Of a DNA stretch of 11,494 nt, positions 1 to 7,200 are shown piece by piece. Origin of the DNA: Bacteroidales bacterium. Lineage in GTDB: Bacteria; Bacteroidota; Bacteroidia; Bacteroidales; UBA932. Numbering within the stretch: the first letter of the stretch is position 1; every line of letters starts with the position of its first letter. Where the stretch lies: assembly GCA_017478685.1 (NCBI GenBank), contig JAFVDC010000162.1, positions 1-11,494 of the forward strand, given 5' to 3'. Both the position numbers and the translations under genes were made by a program. Under the pieces are notes generated by a model that saw nothing but the letters and a program-made list of their open reading frames with translations, did no database searches and was not told the origin of the DNA.

Positions 1-1868
1 ATGGCGCGGTCTTCGGGGGAGAAGTACTTAGGCTGGAGTTCCATGCCAAGGCGTCCGGAGCATGCCATGTCGAAGCGGAACTTAAGGGGCGTCACGTTGG
101 ATGTCTGGTGATTGGGCACCGCAGACACGTGGGAGGCCATTACGCAAGCCGGGTAGATGAGGTTCATGGAGTACTGGATGAAGGCGCGGGTGCGGGCGTC
201 CGTGTTGTCGGAAGTCCAGACCTCGTTGCAGTAGCGGAGCGCTCCGTAGTCCATGCGGCCGCCGCCGGAGGAGCAGCACTGGACAATGACGCGGGGGTAT
301 TTCTCCCTTATTCGGCGCATGACATTGTACAGCCCCTCAACATACTCCACAAAGAAGCGGTCCTGCTGCGCGCCAAGATAAGGGCTGCCGAAGCTCTGGA
401 TAACCCTGTTGCAGTCCCATTTTATGTAGTCGATGCCGGGTGCAAGCTGCATTGTGCGGTCAAATATGCCGAACACGAAGTTCTCCACGGCAGGGTTGGA
501 AAGGTCCAGCACCCACTGGTTTCGGCCCTGATAGATTTCACGGCCGGGGCTCTGGATAACCCATTCCGGGTGTTCGTGGGCAAGGTTGGAAGCCGGATTC
601 ACCATTTCGGGCTCTATCCATATGCCGAATTTAAGCCCTTTGGAATGGGCGTAAGAAGCCAAGTACTCAATTCCTTCCGGAAGCTTTGAGGTATTCACCT
701 CCCAGTCTCCCAGACCGGCGTTGTCTCCGTTGCGCGGGAAGTCATTGCCGAACCAGCCGTCGTCCAGCACAAACATCTCAAGGCCCATTGAGGCGGCATC
801 GTCTATCATGCCAAGAAGGACGGGAGTGGTGAAGTTGAAATACGCTCCCTCCCAGCTGTTGAGGAGGGTGGGATTCACTTCGCCGCCACCATAAACGCAG
901 TACTTGCGGGCCCAGCGGTGAAGGTTGCGGGAAGCCCCGCCGGCACCTTCGGCAGAGTAGGTGTAAACCATCCCTGGCGTCACAAATGTGGCCCCGGCCT
1001 CAAGCGGATATGCCGAAGCATAAGGGCTTATGCCGGTAATGATGTTCAGCCTGTGGGCGTCGTCCTTTTCAAAGCTCATGCGGAAATTGCCGCTCCACTC
1101 AAGGGCGCCGGCAATGACCTCACCGTCGTTTTCCCGAAGCTCCTTAGTGCCCAGCGACAGAAGGAAGGAGGGGTTGTTCCCCTGCGTGGCCTGCACTCCG
1201 CGCCTGGACTCGATAACCTTGGTGTCGTGGCCAAGGACCTCGCTTTCCATGAGCATTTCCTTCGCCCACGCCCCGTAAAAGTGCGTGAGAAGATACTCGG
1301 GGGCATCCACGTAAAGTGAGGCCGAAGCAAAGTTAAGGAGCTCCACGGCCTTCTTGCCGCCGTTCAGAATCTCCGAGTGCATCTCTATCACGTCTTCCTT
1401 CACATAGGCGTCGTAGAGCAGCTTCACCTCCAGCCCCGTCACATAGTCCTTGAGGCCTATCTCCGTTCTCTCAAACCCGTCTTGGGCCGATTTTTTCACT
1501 CCCGTGAAATAAAGCTCCGTGTTATGCGAGCCGTCCGGGTACTTCACATGCAGGGCAGGCTCCGATATAAACCGGCCTCCCGTTGCCGGGTAAGTGAGTG
1601 ACCGGCAGCCGTTGTAGTCTTCCGAACTCCCGTCCAGCTGCAGCCATGCACCAGGATCCTCTATCTTTGCCCCATAATGAAGCGTCTGGAGCTCACCTTT
1701 TTCCGTAACCAGGAGATTGAGCGAAGTGGATGCGGTTTCCACGGAAATAATCTCTCTTTCCACCGCCGGAACGGCTATGGTTTCATGGGTGAATTTAGGC
1801 TTTTTCCTGGCCTCTGAGGGCAAGGCAACCAGCAGTACGGCTGCTGCAAGAAGTAGTGTTTTTTTCAT
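1..1868 (-). CDS. GH36 alpha-galactosidase, secreted (3' end cut by window)
   Basis: The frame is open from ATG at 1868-1866 to base 1, giving 622 codons without a stop. GH36 bacterial enzymes are usually about 700-750 residues, so roughly the last 100, the C-terminal beta domain, lie outside. The N-terminus (MKKTLLLAAAVLLVALPSEA, then RKK) is a signal peptide with no lipobox Cys, so a soluble periplasmic enzyme is likely. An N-terminal beta-sandwich (about 30-290) precedes the (beta/alpha)8 barrel. Barrel motifs are DDGWFG at 369-374, KWDCNR with probable nucleophile Asp485, CSSGGGR at 532-538 (galactose-binding loop) and WTSDNTDA with probable acid/base Asp554. The 69-residue spacing of the two Asp fits the family. 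The enzyme hydrolyses terminal alpha-1,6-galactosyl residues from galacto-oligosaccharides or galactomannan. It is divergent from the AraC regulator. The family is certain; the substrate is inferred from its neighbours. Confidence 0.93.
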   Translation of the reverse strand, partial: MKKTLLLAAAVLLVALPSEARKKPKFTHETIAVPAVEREIISVETASTSLNLLVTEKGELQTLHYGAKIEDPGAWLQLDGSSEDYNGCRSLTYPATGGRFISEPALHVKYPDGSHNTELYFTGVKKSAQDGFERTEIGLKDYVTGLEVKLLYDAYVKEDVIEMHSEILNGGKKAVELLNFASASLYVDAPEYLLTHFYGAWAKEMLMESEVLGHDTKVIESRRGVQATQGNNPSFLLSLGTKELRENDGEVIAGALEWSGNFRMSFEKDDAHRLNIITGISPYASAYPLEAGATFVTPGMVYTYSAEGAGGASRNLHRWARKYCVYGGGEVNPTLLNSWEGAYFNFTTPVLLGMIDDAASMGLEMFVLDDGWFGNDFPRNGDNAGLGDWEVNTSKLPEGIEYLASYAHSKGLKFGIWIEPEMVNPASNLAHEHPEWVIQSPGREIYQGRNQWVLDLSNPAVENFVFGIFDRTMQLAPGIDYIKWDCNRVIQSFGSPYLGAQQDRFFVEYVEGLYNVMRRIREKYPRVIVQCCSSGGGRMDYGALRYCNEVWTSDNTDARTRAFIQYSMNLIYPACVMASHVSAVPNHQTSNVTPLKFRFDMACSGRLGMELQPKYFSPEDRA

Positions 1869-1888
1869 AGTGGCGTATAAATTTCACT

Positions 1889-1920
1889 GCAAGATAGCAT
1901 TTAAATCCCGGATTATGAAA
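1889..1920 (-). promoter_or_regulatory. Putative promoter of the GH36 gene
   Basis: Read on the minus strand, TTTC (1920-1917), a 20-base spacer and TATCTTGC (1896-1889) resemble the Bacteroidota sigma-ABfr pattern TTTG-N20-TAnnTTTG, with mismatches in both boxes. It would start transcription near 1882, leaving a leader of about 14 bases with no Shine-Dalgarno sequence. The imperfect boxes would suit a promoter that needs an activator, and the shared 15-bp element ends 3 bp upstream of the -33 box. This is pattern reading only; no start site is known. Confidence 0.5.
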
Positions 1921-1923
1921 AAT

Positions 1924-1938
1924 TGTTTAAAAAGTATC
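1924..1938 (+). promoter_or_regulatory. Candidate operator, copy 1 (TGTTTAAAAAGTATC)
   Basis: This 15-mer matches TGTTAAAATAGTATC at 2860-2874 at 13 of 15 positions. It lies directly upstream of the GH36 -33 box and over the -33 position of the regulator's own promoter. An AraC-type protein bound here could activate GH36 and limit its own transcription. The AT-rich middle carries little information; the shared TGTT and AGTATC ends carry most of the signal. Confidence 0.4.
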
Positions 1939-1956
1939 AAAATTTCACTATCTTTG
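1925..1956 (+). promoter_or_regulatory. Putative promoter of the araC-type regulator gene
   Basis: TATCTTTG at 1949-1956 is a perfect TAnnTTTG -7 box. Twenty bases upstream, at the -33 position, is GTTT (1925-1928), a poor match to TTTG. Transcription would start near 1963, leaving a leader of about 14 AT-rich bases before ATG at 1977. The shared 15-bp element (1924-1938) covers the -33 position, so a bound regulator could block its own promoter. This is inferred from consensus and spacing. Confidence 0.6.
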
Positions 1957-1976
1957 TGCATATAACTGCATAAGAA

Positions 1977-2855
1977 ATGTCAAACGTACTCCGGGAAATA
2001 ACACCAATCACAGACCGTGACTGCTTTTACATTGTGGAGCGCCATAAAACGGAGTTCCAGTACCCCATCCACAGCCATAACGTGTATGAGCTCAATTTCA
2101 TTGAAAACGGCAGGGGAGTGCGCCGTATCGTGGGGGACAGCATAGAGGAAATAGGTGACCTCGAGCTTACCCTTGTCACCGGTGACGGCCTGGAGCACGT
2201 TTGGGAGCAGGGCAGTTGCACTTCGGCCGATATCCGGGAAATCACCATCCAGTTTTCCCCGGACCTCCTGGACTCCAGGCTCCTTGGCCGAAACCAGTTC
2301 CTGTCCATAAAAAAGATGTTCGAAAACGCCCGCCACGGCGTGGCTTTTTCCCTCAGCGCCATTGCCAAAGTGTACACTTACCTGGACACCATATCGTCTC
2401 TGGAAGACAGCTTCGACCAATTCCTGAACATGCTCAAAATCCTCTATGAACTCTCCCAGGACAAAGGCGCCAGAATCCTTGCCTCCACCTCTTTCGCCAA
2501 CATCACCGGAGAAAGTGAAAGCCGTCGTGTGCGCAAGGTAAAGGATTACATATCAGAACATTACGCAGAGGAACTTAGGCTCGACGACCTTGCTGCAATG
2601 GTGGGCATGGCTCCAAGCGCATTCAGCCGTTTTTTCAAGCAGCACACCACCCGCAACCTCCAGGATTACATCATAGACGTGCGGCTTGGAAGGGCCGCCC
2701 GAATGCTTGTTGACACCACCACCGGGATCAGTGAAATCTGCTATGCCTGCGGCTTCAACAACCTCTCCAATTTCAACCGCGCATTCAAGAACCGGCGCGG
2801 CTATACGCCCCGCGATTTCAGGGCTCTTTTCACCAAAAACAGGGTGTTTGTATAG
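1977..2855 (+). CDS. AraC/XylS-family transcriptional regulator with cupin-like sensor domain
   Basis: This is a 292-residue cytoplasmic DNA-binding protein. Residues about 20-140 form an AraC-type cupin sensor domain (HSHNVYELNFIENGRG at 32-47 is its typical opening strand and turn). Residues about 186-285 are the AraC DNA-binding domain: the first helix-turn-helix lies around LDDLAAMVGMAPSAFSRFFK (202-221) and the second around ISEICYACGFNNLSNFNRAF (251-270), followed by the family signature GYTPRDFR (275-282). There is no signal peptide or membrane segment, so it must sense an internal ligand, unlike the membrane-bound hybrid two-component sensors of many PULs. The gene sits between the GH36 gene and the GH5-SusCD operon, so it probably controls both, perhaps in response to a mannose- or galactose-containing oligosaccharide (inference). 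The start at 1977 follows a good -7 box by 20 bp. Confidence 0.93.
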   Translation: MSNVLREITPITDRDCFYIVERHKTEFQYPIHSHNVYELNFIENGRGVRRIVGDSIEEIGDLELTLVTGDGLEHVWEQGSCTSADIREITIQFSPDLLDSRLLGRNQFLSIKKMFENARHGVAFSLSAIAKVYTYLDTISSLEDSFDQFLNMLKILYELSQDKGARILASTSFANITGESESRRVRKVKDYISEHYAEELRLDDLAAMVGMAPSAFSRFFKQHTTRNLQDYIIDVRLGRAARMLVDTTTGISEICYACGFNNLSNFNRAFKNRRGYTPRDFRALFTKNRVFV

Positions 2856-2859
2856 CCAA

Positions 2860-2874
2860 TGTTAAAATAGTATC
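2860..2874 (+). promoter_or_regulatory. Candidate operator, copy 2 (TGTTAAAATAGTATC)
   Basis: This is the second copy of the 15-bp element found at 1924-1938, with 13 of 15 identical. It begins five bases after the regulator's stop codon and ends 19 bp upstream of the -33 box of the GH5-SusCD operon, a position suited to an upstream-bound activator. In both places the element reads the same way on the plus strand, so its direction relative to transcription differs between the GH36 and GH5 promoters. Confidence 0.4.
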
Positions 2875-2893
2875 GGTTTTTGTTATTTATTCA

Positions 2894-2925
2894 TTTGTCC
2901 GAAACAGGCCGTAACCATAACTTTG
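2894..2925 (+). promoter_or_regulatory. Promoter of the GH5-SusC-SusD operon
   Basis: TTTG (2894-2897), a 20-base spacer and TAACTTTG (2918-2925) match the Bacteroidota promoter consensus TTTG-N20-TAnnTTTG at every defined position. Transcription should start near 2931. This is the only good promoter seen for the five-gene run, since the gaps between those genes are 27 bp or less. It also rules out translation of GH5 from the ATG at 2923, which lies inside the -7 box. Confidence 0.75.
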
Positions 2926-2935
2926 TACCTGTACA
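2924..2935 (+). repeat. 12-bp inverted repeat TGTAC-CT-GTACA at the predicted start site
   Basis: Two perfect 5-base arms flank a 2-base centre, overlapping the end of the -7 box and the predicted transcription start of the GH5-SusCD operon. A site here could bind a repressor. The loop is too short for a stable RNA hairpin. No copy is seen at the divergent promoters. A chance origin is possible. Confidence 0.35.
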
Positions 2936-2955
2936 AATTTATGTCGGCCAGCATA

Positions 2956-4224
2956 ATGAAAATAACGCTTAAAACCGTGGTAGGGGTTGCTATTGCCCTT
3001 GCCGCCATTTCTTGCAACAAAACCCCTGAATTCGTTACCGTCAAAGACGGTCAGTTTATCCGTAACGGCAAGCCCTACACCTATGTGGGCACCAATTTCT
3101 GGTATGGCCCCATCCTGGCTTCGGATGGCCGTGGCGGTGACCTTGAGCGTCTCCAAAGGGAGCTTGACACCCTCAAGGCCCTTGGAATCACCAATCTCCG
3201 CACCCTTGTGGGCGGTGACGGCGCAGACGGCGTGTTCTCACGCGTGGAGCCCACCCTCCAAACCGCTCCCGGAGTGTACAACGACACCCTCCTCACGGGC
3301 CTGGACCGCTACCTTGTGGAACTTGGCAAGCGTGACATGCAGGCCGTGCTGTTTGTCAACAACTCCTGGGAATGGAGCGGCGGCTACGGTCAGTACCTGG
3401 AATGGGCAACCGGTGAAAAAACCCTCATCCCGCTCATAGACGGCTACTGGCCCTTCATGCAGCAGATGCGTAAATTTCAAACCTCCAAGGAGGCCCAGGA
3501 ACTCTATTTCAATCATTTGCGTAATATTGTAGGCCGAACCAACTCCATCACCGGCAAGCCGTACAAGGAAGACCCCGCAATCTTTGCGTGGCAAATCGGC
3601 AACGAACCCCGCTGCTTCTCCTCCGAAAAAGAAATCCAGGACGGTTTCATCGGCTGGATGACAGAGGCCGCAAGGATAGTCAAGGAACTTGACCCCAACC
3701 ACCTCCTTTCCACCGGCAACGAGGGCCTCATGGGCTCCGAGGAAGACATGGAACTCCTTCGCAGGGTCAACACCATCCCCGGCGTAGACTACATGACCAT
3801 CCACATCTGGCCCTACAACTGGAGCTGGGCAAAGGCCGAATCCCTTGAAGAGGATATCCCCGTCGCAATAGAAAAGACCGCTGAATACCTCAGGGTGCAT
3901 GCCGAACTCGCCAATGAACTTGGCCTTCCCGTAGTCTGCGAGGAATTCGGCTTCCCCCGTGACGGCTTCAAGGCCGAAAAAAGCGCCACTACGCGTGCGC
4001 GCGACAAATATTATGAATACCTCTTCGGCCAGGTTGGAAAAACCCTTCAGGGCGCCAACTTCTGGGGCTGGAGCGGATTTGCGGAGCCCCTGCACGAGCA
4101 GTGGGTGAGCGGAGACCCCTACACCGGAGACCCCGCCCAGGAGGCCCAGGGGCTCAACGGCGTATATGTCACGGACTCTACCGTGGGCATCATCAAAAAC
4201 GCAATCAACAATCTAAACCAATAA
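2956..4224 (+). CDS. GH5 glycoside hydrolase lipoprotein, probable endo-beta-1,4-mannanase (GH5_7-like)
   Basis: From ATG at 2956 this is a 422-residue protein with a lipoprotein signal ending at AAISC, lipid-carrying Cys20. An in-frame ATG at 2941 is possible, but 2956 puts Lys2 at the start of a normal signal peptide. The GH5 (beta/alpha)8 barrel spans about 25-415. It opens with YVGTNFWYGPILAS (43-56), typical of bacterial GH5_7 mannanases, and contains LRTLVGGDG (81-89), IGNEPR with acid/base Glu217, the conserved His283 in TIHIWPYNW, EEFGF with nucleophile Glu330, and a WGW substrate-binding motif at 370-372. Both catalytic Glu are present. The enzyme would cut the beta-1,4-mannan backbone at the cell envelope. 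It is the first gene of the operon, 27 bp before the SusC gene. The GH5 fold is certain; mannanase specificity rests on motifs and the GH36 neighbour, and a glucan-active GH5 is the main alternative. Confidence 0.88.
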   Translation: MKITLKTVVGVAIALAAISCNKTPEFVTVKDGQFIRNGKPYTYVGTNFWYGPILASDGRGGDLERLQRELDTLKALGITNLRTLVGGDGADGVFSRVEPTLQTAPGVYNDTLLTGLDRYLVELGKRDMQAVLFVNNSWEWSGGYGQYLEWATGEKTLIPLIDGYWPFMQQMRKFQTSKEAQELYFNHLRNIVGRTNSITGKPYKEDPAIFAWQIGNEPRCFSSEKEIQDGFIGWMTEAARIVKELDPNHLLSTGNEGLMGSEEDMELLRRVNTIPGVDYMTIHIWPYNWSWAKAESLEEDIPVAIEKTAEYLRVHAELANELGLPVVCEEFGFPRDGFKAEKSATTRARDKYYEYLFGQVGKTLQGANFWGWSGFAEPLHEQWVSGDPYTGDPAQEAQGLNGVYVTDSTVGIIKNAINNLNQ

Positions 4225-4251
4225 TAATATTAACCTTTAACCAACTAAAGC

Positions 4252-7200
4252 ATGAGACAAAAATTTGTGACCTTCATGCTGGCGCTCCTCGCCACAACGG
4301 CCCTGTTCGCACAGAACAAGGTTACTGGCACGGTGACCGACAACATCGGCCCCGTCATCGGAGCATCTGTCATGGAGAAGGGCACCAACAACGGTGCCAT
4401 CACAGACCTGGATGGTAACTACACCATCACCGTGCGCCCCGGCGCTACGCTGGTGTTCTCATCCATCGGTTATGCAACTCAGGAAATCGCCGTTGGCAGC
4501 CAGTCTGTCATCAACGTAGTCCTGGGAGAGGACACCGAATTCCTCGACGAAGTTGTCGTCGTGGGTTACGGTACCATGAAAAAGAGCGACCTCGCGGGCG
4601 CTTCCGTATCAATGAAGGAAGACGCCATCAAGGGCTCTATCATCACCAACATCGACCAGTCCCTGCAGGGACGTGCCGCAGGTGTCCAGTCAGTGGCTAC
4701 TTCCGGTGCTCCTGGTTCATCTTCAGCTATCCGCGTCCGTGGTCAAGCCACCATTAACGCCAATGCAGAGCCTCTGTACGTCATCGATGGCGTCATAATG
4801 CAGGGCGGCGGTCAGTCCGGCGCAGATTTCGGCCTTGGAGATGCCCTTGGTAACGGTGCAGTTTCCACCATTTCCCCTCTGTCCACCATCAACCCCTCCG
4901 ATATCGTGAGCATGGAAATCCTCAAGGATGCTTCCGCTACAGCAATTTACGGTGCCCAGGGTGCAAACGGTGTTGTCCTCATTACTACAAAACGTGGTAA
5001 GAGCGGAGATGCCAAATTTACGTATGACGGCATGGTCGCCGTTCAGCGCCAGACCAAGCGCATAGACCTTTTGAACCTCCGTGAGTTTGCAGAGTACTAC
5101 AATGAACTTGCTTCCGGGGGTATGGTAGGAGAGAATGACTATTACTCAGACCCCTCCATCCTTGGTAAGGGAACCAACTGGCAGGATGCAATCTTCCGCA
5201 CCGCCCTCCAGCATCAGCATCAGATTAGCGCACAGGGAGGTACAGACAAGGTTCAGTACTATGTGTCAGGTTCATTCATGGACCAGCAGGGTACCATCAT
5301 CGGCTCGGAATTCAAGCGTTTCAGCGTCAGGGCAAACCTGGACGCCCAGCTCAAGGACTGGTGGAAGATAGGTCTCAGCGCAACGTATTCATCAACGGAT
5401 GAAAACATGAAGCTGGCCGATTCCGACGAAGGTATCATCGGATACTCCCTCACATCACTTCCGAGCGCCCCTATCTATGACCAGGACGGCAACTACTACA
5501 ACATTTCCATGGACAATTATTCCATCATCAACCCTGTTGCCATGGCAATGTTGGAGCAGATTCTCCTTAAGAGGCAGAAACTGGCCGGAAACATATTCTC
5601 CGACATCACGTTCCCCTTCCTAAAGCAGCTTACCTGGCATGCCGAACTCGGTTATGATATCAGCTACTCCAAGGTCGATACTTTCAATCCTTCCGTGAGC
5701 CTGGGCTCTTACCAGAGGGCCGCAAATGAGACCCGCTCCCAGAAAAACAATTCTTTGTTCTGGCAGCTCAAGAACTATCTTACTTACGCGAACACCTTCG
5801 GCAAGCACAGCATTACCGCCATGGTGGGTCAGGAAGCATGGGAAAGCAAATATGACTATTCATCAGTCTTCAATACAGCCCTTCCTTCCAACGATGTCGT
5901 GAACCCCTATCTTGGAACGGGTACTCCCACCATCGGCTACGGCTTCGGCTCCAGCTCCATGGCTTCCTTCTTCACCCGTGAAACCTACAACTACGACAAC
6001 CGTTACATCGGTACATACACTTTCCGTTACGACGGTTCCTCAAACTTCGGCCCCAACAAGCGCTGGGCTCCTTTCCATTCCGTGGCTCTCGCTTGGCGCT
6101 TTACCAACGAGCACTTCTTCCCGGAGAGTGTAAAGAACGTTCTCTCCGACGCTAAGCTTCGTTTCGGCTGGGGACAGACAGGTAATGCATCCATCGGTGG
6201 ATATAAATGGGGTACCACTATGTCAAAGGTGGCCACTGGTCTTGGTACAGGTTATCGCCAGGCCAATATGCCCAATCCTGACATCATGTGGGAAAAACAG
6301 GAACAGTTCAACGTCGGTTTGGACCTGAGCTTCTGGAACAACCGTCTCAACCTTGTAGTAGACTGGTACGACAAGCGCTCCAATGACATGCTTATGCCTT
6401 TGCAGATGCCTACGTACATGGGTACTTCCGGTAACGGTTCTTCTGCCCTGGCAGCTCCTTTCGGCAACTACGGTTCAATCCAGAATACAGGTTGGGAATT
6501 CACTCTCAGCGCCCACCCCGTCGAGACTAAGGATTTCCGCTGGTCAACAGAAGGGCAGCTCTCCTTCAACAGCAACAAATTGCTGGCTCTCTCCGGTACG
6601 GCCTCTGCCGCTATCGTCGGATACGGGCAGTGGAACGACATCGTGTCTGTATCAAATATCGGTGAGCCGCTGTTCAGCTTCTACGGTTACCAGACAGACG
6701 GTATCTTCCAAAGCATGGAAGAAGTTATGGCCGGTCCGGTTCAGGGAGACAAGATGCCTCATACCGTAGATGCCGATGGCGTTTGGCATCCTTCCCAGGA
6801 ACCTGCCGACTACAGCCAGTATAGCACCACTTGGGTTGGCGATATCCGCTATAAGGACCTTAACGGGGACGGCCGCATAACAGAGGCCGACCGTACGAAT
6901 ATCGGTTCTCCCATGCCTAAGTTCACTTTCGGCTGGACTAACACCTTCACATATAAGAATTGGGATCTGACCATATTTATCAACGGCTCTTATGGTAATA
7001 AGGTTCTCAATTACCTCAACATGCGTATCGGCAACATGAAGAGCGCTTGGGCCAACCAGCCCAGCAGCGTTCTTGGCCGCACCCGTCTGGAGGTAATCGA
7101 CCCCTTGCATGTTTATGACGGAACGGACAATATCTGGAACTGGTATGAAGATATTGAGAACGTCCGCGTTTCAAATCCCACTTCCGTAATACCTCGTGCA

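Larger units (their letters stand above)
1879..1949 (+). repeat. Direct repeat AAATTTCACT in the divergent promoter region
   Basis: The same ten bases occur at 1879-1888 and 1940-1949, 61 bp apart, close to six helical turns. The first copy lies next to the GH36 -7 box on its transcribed side, and the second overlaps the first base of the regulator's -7 box. They may be operator half-sites or an accident of AT-rich DNA. There is no exact copy before the GH5 gene. Confidence 0.4.

Noticed and set aside
108..689. Open frame of 193 codons on the plus strand
   Set aside because: It lies antisense to the GH36 gene, whose frame carries all family motifs. The translation resembles no known family and is a by-product of GC-rich codons.
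1..1868. Raffinose-synthase-like or other GH36-clan function for the first gene
   Set aside because: DDGWFG, KWD, CSSGGGR and SDNTDA together are the pattern of bacterial alpha-galactosidases, not of plant raffinose or stachyose synthases.
1980..2420. Open frame of 146 codons on the minus strand
   Set aside because: It is antisense to the cupin half of the AraC-type gene, with no recognisable domain.
2831..2846. Possible terminator hairpin CACC/GGTG at the end of the regulator gene
   Set aside because: The 4-bp stem lies inside the coding sequence and is not directly followed by a T run. No convincing terminator was found between the regulator and GH5 genes, so read-through is possible.
3238..4095. 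Open frame of 285 codons on the minus strand
   Set aside because: It is fully antisense to the GH5 gene, whose C-ended codons suppress stops on the other strand. It has no promoter, recognisable domain or ribosome site.
4225..4251. Possible separate promoter before the SusC-like gene
   Set aside because: The 27-bp gap is AT-rich but has no TAnnTTTG box; TAACCTTTAA does not fit the consensus.
6652..7110. Open frame of 152 codons on the minus strand
   Set aside because: It lies inside the SusC-like gene, which is continuous and has normal family motifs here.
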